This document shows, piece by piece, positions 58,722 through 64,000 of a stretch of 64,000 nucleotides of DNA. The stretch covers positions 6,758,001-6,822,000 of the forward strand of contig NZ_CP043761.1 of NCBI RefSeq assembly GCF_008386395.1. Reading direction: 5' to 3'. The position numbers and the translations under genes were made by a program. Numbering within the stretch: position 1 is the stretch's first letter; each line of letters opens with the position of its first letter. The notes under the pieces are model-generated. The model was not told the DNA's origin and ran no database searches. It worked only from the letters and a program-made list of their open reading frames with translations. The DNA comes from Paenibacillus sp. 37. Its GTDB lineage: Bacteria > Bacillota > Bacilli > Paenibacillales > Paenibacillaceae.

Positions 58722-60293
58722 CTAATACACAACCTCCTTTGTCGTTTGCGTACTCAGCCCGTTCAGGAACGGACGATGTGCGCTCGAAAACTGGTTATTC
58801 GTATATGCGTCCCAGTTGATTGACCAGGTCATAATCCCTTTTATCCCCGCATAACCCGCAGGCTGGCGCAAAGTATAGGAACCGCCGTACGACACACCTT
58901 TGATTAGGTAGTTCAGCGCCTTCTGCAGTTCGGCTGCCGTGGTATACCCGCCCCCGGCAGCCTGTTGGGAGGCCGGTACGCCGATCGCAATCTGGTCCGG
59001 TCGCAAGGCACTAAAGAAAGTGCCTGTGCTGCCGCCTACATGAAAGCCTTGAAGCAGCATCTCCGCCATGGCCACATGGAAATCAGCTGTTCCTTGCGCG
59101 TAAGAGCGTCCATCCAGCCCCACCATGGAGCCCGTGTTATAGTGCTGCACATGAAGCAGGGTCAGGTCATTACGCAAGGCATGGATGACTGGCAGGTAAG
59201 CTCCCCAAGGGCCACCGTAGCTCAGATATCCACCCTGTACATAGGCCGTCTCCGGCGCAGCCGTCAGGATGAAATTGGCGCCGAAGTGTGACTTAACCGC
59301 TTTCACGCCTTGGATGAGGTTAACAATTTTTGGTGTAGTTGGACTACGGAAATCGGTATCCCCTGCATTCAGAGACAGGGAGCTTCCTTCCAGATCGATA
59401 TCCAGACCATTGAAACCATACGTAGAAATGATTGATTTTAATGAATCTTCGAATTGCTGTCTCTTGGTCGCGTCGGTGAGCTCAATGGTACCGTTGGCTC
59501 CCCCCATGGATAGCAGTACTTTTTTCCCTTGGCTTTGCAGATAGGCAATATCAGATTTGAATTCGGCTACCGTCACATTGTATGGAGTAAAAGCAAGCGT
59601 TCCACTGCCATGTGAAATCGGTTCGGCAAAGGAGACATTAATGACGTCATAGGCTGTTGATACATTACGAAGTCTGATATTCGTTGAACCATTATCGAAG
59701 TTGTGCCAGTAGCCGATCAGCCATTTGCTGCTGATTGGCCCAGGATTGGAAGATCCGTTGGAAGTTGTCACACTGAGGGAGGTGCTCGCAGCGGATATAT
59801 TGCCTGCGGCATCTTTGGCTTTTACCGTAAAAGCATAAGTCGTGCTGGCTGTCAGTCCAGTGACTACAGCTGTTGTAGTTGAAGTACTTGTCACAAGAAC
59901 GCCGTTCCGGTACACCTCATACCCCGCTACGCCCACATTATCCGTGGATGCATTCCAGGAAAGACTCACGGAGGTGTTCGTGATGGAGGATGAAGTCAGA
60001 CCCGCTGGAACAGAAGGTGGTGCCGTATCTGGCGTTGGCGTTTCCCCTCCCGAACCTTCCCTGACGTATTTCCACAACGCGGGCACAACAGAGGGCTCCC
60101 ATCCGGTCAACGCCGTGTGGGCTAGAATACACTCATAATCTTTATTTTGATATGTTACGAGGTCTCCATTCTGGTATGCAGTGCCTGCCTGCCACTGGGC
60201 GGCGGCATCGGCTCTCGGTGCAAACCACGTAATAAGTAGAAGAAATGCCAAAGCAAATGTAATGACTGGGCGGAATCGAACAGCTTGATTCAA
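58722..60293 (-). CDS. Secreted GH18 chitinase with N-terminal CBM5/12 and FN3 (ChiD-like)
   Basis: A 523-residue secreted chitinase with reversed layout: signal peptide (about 1-32, ends RADAAA), CBM5/12 (about 33-80, AYQNGDLVTYQNKDYECILA), FN3 (about 95-185), then a GH18 domain of the ChiD type (about 195-515) with LLSMGGANG and NGLDIDLEG, where Asn replaces the first Asp of DxxDxDxE. The start is TTG at 60293, set by AGGAGGG seven bases upstream; an in-frame GTG 33 bases earlier has no ribosome site. It is first in a two-gene operon, ending directly against the second chitinase, so both enzymes are made together. Confidence 0.95.
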   Translation of the reverse strand: MNQAVRFRPVITFALAFLLLITWFAPRADAAAQWQAGTAYQNGDLVTYQNKDYECILAHTALTGWEPSVVPALWKYVREGSGGETPTPDTAPPSVPAGLTSSSITNTSVSLSWNASTDNVGVAGYEVYRNGVLVTSTSTTTAVVTGLTASTTYAFTVKAKDAAGNISAASTSLSVTTSNGSSNPGPISSKWLIGYWHNFDNGSTNIRLRNVSTAYDVINVSFAEPISHGSGTLAFTPYNVTVAEFKSDIAYLQSQGKKVLLSMGGANGTIELTDATKRQQFEDSLKSIISTYGFNGLDIDLEGSSLSLNAGDTDFRSPTTPKIVNLIQGVKAVKSHFGANFILTAAPETAYVQGGYLSYGGPWGAYLPVIHALRNDLTLLHVQHYNTGSMVGLDGRSYAQGTADFHVAMAEMLLQGFHVGGSTGTFFSALRPDQIAIGVPASQQAAGGGYTTAAELQKALNYLIKGVSYGGSYTLRQPAGYAGIKGIMTWSINWDAYTNNQFSSAHRPFLNGLSTQTTKEVVY

Positions 60294-60589
60294 GCAAAAT
60301 CCCTCCTGTACTAAGGATACGTTCACCTTGCAAACAAAACTTCAATAGTCCACCTGCATCTGATCTGTGATCGATTAGAGCCAGCCTCATTCAGCCATCT
60401 GATGTTGCGTGTCACTTCACTCCCTTCCCTTACCAAAATGGACCTTCCCTCTCGTGTTCTTTTTTTGCAGGTACCATCCAAATTTTACAGGGAATTTACA
60501 GATCCTCACCCTGTATTTAATCAGTAAAATGCAAAAGAGATAAGGGATAAAATAGTTCTATTGGGGGCGAAAAATGTAATATAGCGCAC

Positions 60590-60635
60590 AAAAAAGGTTT
60601 TCGTTCAACTCCTTAGGAGAATTGAAAGAAAACCC
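60590..60635 (-). terminator. Terminator after the pectin esterase gene
   Basis: On the minus strand AAGGGTTTTC and GAAAACCTTTTTT arms extend through TTCAA/TTGAA and TCCT/AGGA pairings, ending in T. The rest of the 60294-60692 gap holds the chitinase promoter region without a clear sigma-A match. Confidence 0.8.
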
Positions 60636-60692
60636 TTGTTAGATATTGCGCAGAGAAGAGGGCGTATCTTACTGCCGCTGCTCCCCTCTCCC

Positions 60693-61733
60693 TTAAAAAG
60701 GCTGCCATCCATCCACGCCGGACAGAATCAGAGGTACAGTGTACTCGGCCGCTTCCTGTTCGGTCAGCATCTTGGCCCAAGTCACACGATCAGCAGCACG
60801 TCCGGCACCAGGCCCGGCACTGTTATATTCCGCATACTGAACGGTCTGCTCTGCATCTGTCTTGTTCCAGTTATGCCATCCCTCCCGCTTCACATGAGCG
60901 CCGATCCAGCAGTTCAGAAAACAGACTTTGGCATGATGACGCCACGGTCTGCCCAGATACACCGACTGCGGCGGAGCATTGCTTGTCAGATCACAGTCCA
61001 GAAACACATAGCCGTAACGCACATCCTCTGGCGTAGATGCTGCGGTAATCCAGCCGTTCACTTGCCCATCCGCAGCCTCCGCTTCAGTCAGGCGATTCTT
61101 CGTAAAGATCTCGCACCCCTTAAATACCACCGTAGCCGAGCCAAAAATAAAATCGATATCGCCTTCGATGTAACAGTCCTCGAAATACTGCCGCAGTTTA
61201 CGCCGCTCGGCACCATCACGTGGCCCGCCAAAGTAACTGCGATCCATGGGCTGCTCCGGCAGCGGGCCGGTGAAAATCGTATCCTGGTGACCAATCAAAC
61301 GACAGCGACGAAAGGCCGCCCGGTCTCCATCTACGTAAACGGCCAGCGCCTGACCAACCTCCTTGCCCGGCCCGGCAGCATTTACGAAGGAAATCCCCTC
61401 TGCCGTGAAATCATCGGCACCAATGAAAGCTGTATAGGAATGAAACGTATGATATGGCGACCCGTCCGGGAACTTCTTAAGTGCATAATCATCATACGTA
61501 ATGATTGTCTGCTCCGCCCCGTCACCAATCAGATGGATGCCCGGCTTCTCCATATGCAGCTTCTCATGATAGACACCAGCCTTCACGCGAATTGGAACGG
61601 TTCCGATGCCATTCTCCGGCAGCGCATCGACTGCAGCCTGAATCGTCACATAATCCCCCGTCCCGTCTGAAGCAACAGTCAGACAGGGAGTCGATGATTC
61701 CAATGCTGTATTCGGCAATCTCTGCTGTGTCAT
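60693..61733 (-). CDS. Pectin methylesterase-like carbohydrate esterase CE8, cytoplasmic
   Basis: A 346-residue right-handed beta-helix esterase. Catalytic residues: D151 in GHQDTIF, D194 in DFIFGSA, Arg in YLGRPWR; T/Q oxyanion residues precede. There is no signal peptide (begins MTQQRLPNTA), so it acts in the cytoplasm, probably removing methyl groups from imported oligogalacturonides. Its start overlaps the GH105 stop codon (ATGA). Together with GH105 and a LacI regulator it forms a pectin or rhamnogalacturonan utilisation operon. Confidence 0.93.
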   Translation of the reverse strand: MTQQRLPNTALESSTPCLTVASDGTGDYVTIQAAVDALPENGIGTVPIRVKAGVYHEKLHMEKPGIHLIGDGAEQTIITYDDYALKKFPDGSPYHTFHSYTAFIGADDFTAEGISFVNAAGPGKEVGQALAVYVDGDRAAFRRCRLIGHQDTIFTGPLPEQPMDRSYFGGPRDGAERRKLRQYFEDCYIEGDIDFIFGSATVVFKGCEIFTKNRLTEAEAADGQVNGWITAASTPEDVRYGYVFLDCDLTSNAPPQSVYLGRPWRHHAKVCFLNCWIGAHVKREGWHNWNKTDAEQTVQYAEYNSAGPGAGRAADRVTWAKMLTEQEAAEYTVPLILSGVDGWQPF

Positions 61734-62842
61734 GGCAATCGCTCCATTTCCAGTGCTGCCAGCAGAAGCGGAGCCACACCCATAAAGGAATCGCTTACAA
61801 CCGCTTCGCTTACATAGTAGTTGTACGAGCCATCCCGATCCAGGCTTAGTCCTGCGCCATGACAGATCCCGTTTAACCGAACGCCGTCAGCCGTCTCCTC
61901 CACCAATCTGGAGGACAGTCCTTGCCATCCCTTCTCGGCCGCAGCTCTGAAATGCGGCTCCAGATACCTTAGCCGCACACCCTTCGCAAGTGCATATACA
62001 AACATGCTTGACCCGGATGCTTCCAGATAGTTGCCTTTGCGGAAGCCCTGATCCAGTACCTGGAACCATAACCCACTCTCCTGCTCCTGCACGCGCACCA
62101 AAGCATGACACATCCGTTCGAAGATACCGATGATGGTTCCGCGCTTTGGATGATTCACGGGAAAATGTTCCACGCTGTCCACAATCGCCATGGCATACCA
62201 GCCCATCGCCCGGCTCCAGAAGTGTGGCGAGCACCCTGTCGATGAATCGGCCCAGACCTGCTCCTTTGATTCATCCCAACCATGATAGAGCAGTCCGGTC
62301 CGGGGATCACGGGTCTGGCGTTCGATCAGCAGAATCTGGTGTGCCACTTCATCCCATAACTCGGGGTGATGAAATGTCTTCGCATACTCGGATAGAAAGG
62401 GAGATGACATATACAGGCCGTCCAGCCACATCTGGAATGGATAGATTTTTTTGTGCCAGAAGCCACCCTCCGATGTTCGAGGTTGCCCTGCAAGCTGTGC
62501 GGCCAAGAGATGTGCCGCTTCTGCGTAACGCTGATCTTCTGCACCATCCAGTAATGCAAACAGGTTTTTCCCCTGATTAATCTGATCCAGATTATATTCT
62601 TCCAAAGTATACGTGCCAATAGAGCCGTCGGGCTGGATATACAGGTCCATATGTTTTTTCATAAAATCAACATACTCTTGCTTGCCATAATACTGCCCGG
62701 TTCGTGCCATTGCCATCAAGGTCATGCCTTCCACGTATGCCCATCGTCCCGAAGGGAACGCATGATAACCGTCCCCGTCACATTGCTGGATGATCGTTGC
62801 TGCAATTCGCTCAGACCAGGATAACTGCGTCTGTACCTGCAT
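61730..62842 (-). CDS. Unsaturated glucuronyl/rhamnogalacturonyl hydrolase, GH105 (YteR/YesR-like)
   Basis: A 370-residue (alpha/alpha)6-barrel hydrolase. It removes the unsaturated uronic acid left at the non-reducing end of oligosaccharides by pectate or rhamnogalacturonan lyases. Active-site Asp residues are D86 in YNLDQINQGK and D141 in MWLDGLYM, equivalent to D88 and D143 of Bacillus YteR. RWAYVEGMTLMAM and HFWSRAMGWYAMA are family segments. No signal peptide, so cytoplasmic. The ATG at 62842 has AAGGAGG upstream; the longer in-frame start is rejected. It overlaps the CE8 gene by four bases. Confidence 0.94.
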   Translation of the reverse strand: MQVQTQLSWSERIAATIIQQCDGDGYHAFPSGRWAYVEGMTLMAMARTGQYYGKQEYVDFMKKHMDLYIQPDGSIGTYTLEEYNLDQINQGKNLFALLDGAEDQRYAEAAHLLAAQLAGQPRTSEGGFWHKKIYPFQMWLDGLYMSSPFLSEYAKTFHHPELWDEVAHQILLIERQTRDPRTGLLYHGWDESKEQVWADSSTGCSPHFWSRAMGWYAMAIVDSVEHFPVNHPKRGTIIGIFERMCHALVRVQEQESGLWFQVLDQGFRKGNYLEASGSSMFVYALAKGVRLRYLEPHFRAAAEKGWQGLSSRLVEETADGVRLNGICHGAGLSLDRDGSYNYYVSEAVVSDSFMGVAPLLLAALEMERLP

Positions 62843-62923
62843 AAGCAATTCCTCCTTGAATGTTGTATCCACCTAATACATGTATGACTAACGGACCGCT
62901 TCACTCTTCAAAGGTCGCTGTCC

Positions 62924-63898
62924 TTATTGCCGGCACATTGCCGTTGAACTGCGAAGGTTCAGCTTAGGCTGAATGACTACCGGAACATCGACCTGTTCAT
63001 CACGGATTAACGATACAATCAGCTCGGCTGCCTGCACGGCCAGTTCATCCAGAGACGGGCCAATCGTCGTCAAGGCCACTTCGGCATACTGCATATCCGG
63101 CAGATCATCATACCCGATTAACGAGATATCGCGCGGAACGCTGAACCCTGCCTCAAGCAAAGCCCGGAGCGCACCTCGGGTGACCAGGTTGTTAAGTCCA
63201 ATAAACGCTGTTGGCGACTCCGACCCAAACGCATGATTCCGTATGGCAAAATATCCGTCTTCCCAGGAGGAATACGCTGGCAGCACATGATCTTCGTTAA
63301 AAGCCAGACCCGTACGCTGCAACGCTTCCCGGTATCCCTCCAGTTTAATATTCTGCGAGTTGCCGATGAATCCGATTCGGCTGTGCCCCAGCGATTTTAG
63401 ATGCTCGACTGCTCTAAACAGTCCTTCTTTGCGATCAATCTTGATGTATGGAGAGTTCGGCGCTTCATCTGTACCTAGCACAAAACACGGCATGTTAAGT
63501 GTCGCGAACTTTTTCCAGAACATCTCCCGATTGTCCAGTGCGTAGTCCCACAGAATACATCCGTCCACACGCAGCTGGCTGAAGACATCTACCCCATCAT
63601 CCGCCACAACCAGGATCATCTGATATCCCCGCTTCTTCAGCTCGTTGTGCAGACGGCCGGAGATGTTCGAGAATAACGGATTGCTCAGTTCATCCAGCAC
63701 AAAACCGATGATGTTGCTCCTGCCCGTGGAAAGCTGCCGAGCCAACATATTTTTCCGATATTGATGTTTCTCCGCGACCGCAAGCACCTTCTGCTTTGTT
63801 GCCGGTTTGATTCGGGGATCATCATTCAGCGCCTTCGATACCGTGCTATAGCTCACCCCCGCCAGTTTTGCAATGTCTTTAATGGTTATCAAAATCAA
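62924..63898 (-). CDS. LacI-family transcriptional regulator
   Basis: A 324-residue regulator: HTH and hinge at 1-60 (TIKDIAKLAGVSYSTVSKAL, LARQLSTGRSNIIGF) and a periplasmic-binding-like sugar domain (IDRKEGLFRAVEHLKSLGH, GFIGNSQNIKLEG, SLIGYDDLPDMQYAEVALTT). The effector is likely a pectin- or rhamnogalacturonan-derived sugar, since the GH105 and CE8 genes follow on the same strand. No ATG is suitable; TTG at 63898 (AGAGGTG about five bases upstream) or TTG at 63892 (about eleven) are the possible starts. Confidence 0.92.
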   Translation of the reverse strand: MILITIKDIAKLAGVSYSTVSKALNDDPRIKPATKQKVLAVAEKHQYRKNMLARQLSTGRSNIIGFVLDELSNPLFSNISGRLHNELKKRGYQMILVVADDGVDVFSQLRVDGCILWDYALDNREMFWKKFATLNMPCFVLGTDEAPNSPYIKIDRKEGLFRAVEHLKSLGHSRIGFIGNSQNIKLEGYREALQRTGLAFNEDHVLPAYSSWEDGYFAIRNHAFGSESPTAFIGLNNLVTRGALRALLEAGFSVPRDISLIGYDDLPDMQYAEVALTTIGPSLDELAVQAAELIVSLIRDEQVDVPVVIQPKLNLRSSTAMCRQ

Positions 63899-63931
63899 TC
63901 AACACCTCTCATACGCCTAAAACCCTATTTC

Positions 63932-64000
63932 TTATTTCTGTGCAGATTTATAACGATCATATTGTGCCTGTCTGCCCGAAATAACCTGCTCTATGTTCAT
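63932..64000 (-). CDS. C-terminal end of a gene running off the right edge
   Basis: An open frame enters from the right edge and stops at 63932, giving a polar helical tail (ISGRQAQYDRYKSAQK). Such ends are common in extracellular sugar-binding lipoproteins of ABC transporters in Paenibacillus, which would suit the pectin locus, but 23 codons cannot settle this. It could be chance open sequence. Confidence 0.4.
   Translation of the reverse strand: MNIEQVISGRQAQYDRYKSAQK

Overview
The window reads as chromosomal DNA of a Paenibacillus-like soil Firmicute. Reasons: strong AGGAGG-type ribosome sites, frequent GTG and TTG starts, sigma-A promoters, a Spo0E-type sporulation phosphatase, FN3/CBM5-12 chitinases, intracellular pectin catabolism (GH105 plus pectin esterase under a LacI regulator) and a Bacillales-type nirB-nirD-transporter-cobA nitrite operon. 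No rRNA, tRNA, CRISPR array, transposase or phage gene was seen. The genus is inferred from gene content only.

Layout. 1-10.7 kb: end of a TVP38 membrane protein gene, an HNH protein with a very long GC-rich disordered centre, an acyltransferase, a photolyase, and a response regulator paired with a large hybrid sensor that carries two histidine-kinase cores. 10.9-22 kb: methyltransferase, NamA-type ene-reductase, tautomerase, PepT, Crp/Fnr regulator, soluble chemoreceptor, AGCS transporter divergent from a GlnL-like regulator, Spo0E-like protein, acetate transporter, thioesterase. Three copies of a 150-190 bp palindromic repeat lie between these genes. 22-28.8 kb: nitrite assimilation (TrpD2-like protein, ANTAR protein, nirB, nirD, FNT channel, cobA). 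nirB has a sigma-A promoter, an ANTAR-type hexaloop hairpin and an intrinsic terminator in its leader, so transcription antitermination is very likely.

30.5-36.65 kb is a visibly AT-rich island bounded by hairpin terminators and is the most unusual part. It encodes a GNAT acetyltransferase, a 30-codon peptide ending in an aromatic double-tryptophan stretch, a divergent Rgg/ComR/MutR-type regulator, an MFS exporter, a class III lanthipeptide synthetase (lyase-kinase-zincless cyclase) and a 33-residue precursor with a class III leader motif but no cysteine. The promoters of the 30-codon peptide and of the precursor share a nearly identical 22-bp element containing a 7-2-7 palindrome, at the same distance from the presumed -10 and in the same orientation. 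I read this as a peptide-pheromone-controlled RiPP system with a cysteine-free product. This is inference from sequence.

36.7-51 kb: an OmpR/HK two-component system divergent from a VTC-domain / DUF4956 / Cthe_2159-like lipoprotein operon, with matching inverted boxes between them; a membrane methyltransferase with an FHA-winged-helix protein; a small AT-rich patch with a lipoprotein and a SMI1/KNR4 protein; a DUF2339 protein; an LCP cell-wall ligase. 51-56.5 kb: aldo-keto reductases, MarR and HxlR regulators, an AIM24-family protein and an MFS exporter. 56.6-64 kb: two adjacent GH18 chitinases and a pectin/rhamnogalacturonan degradation operon with its LacI regulator, running off the right edge.
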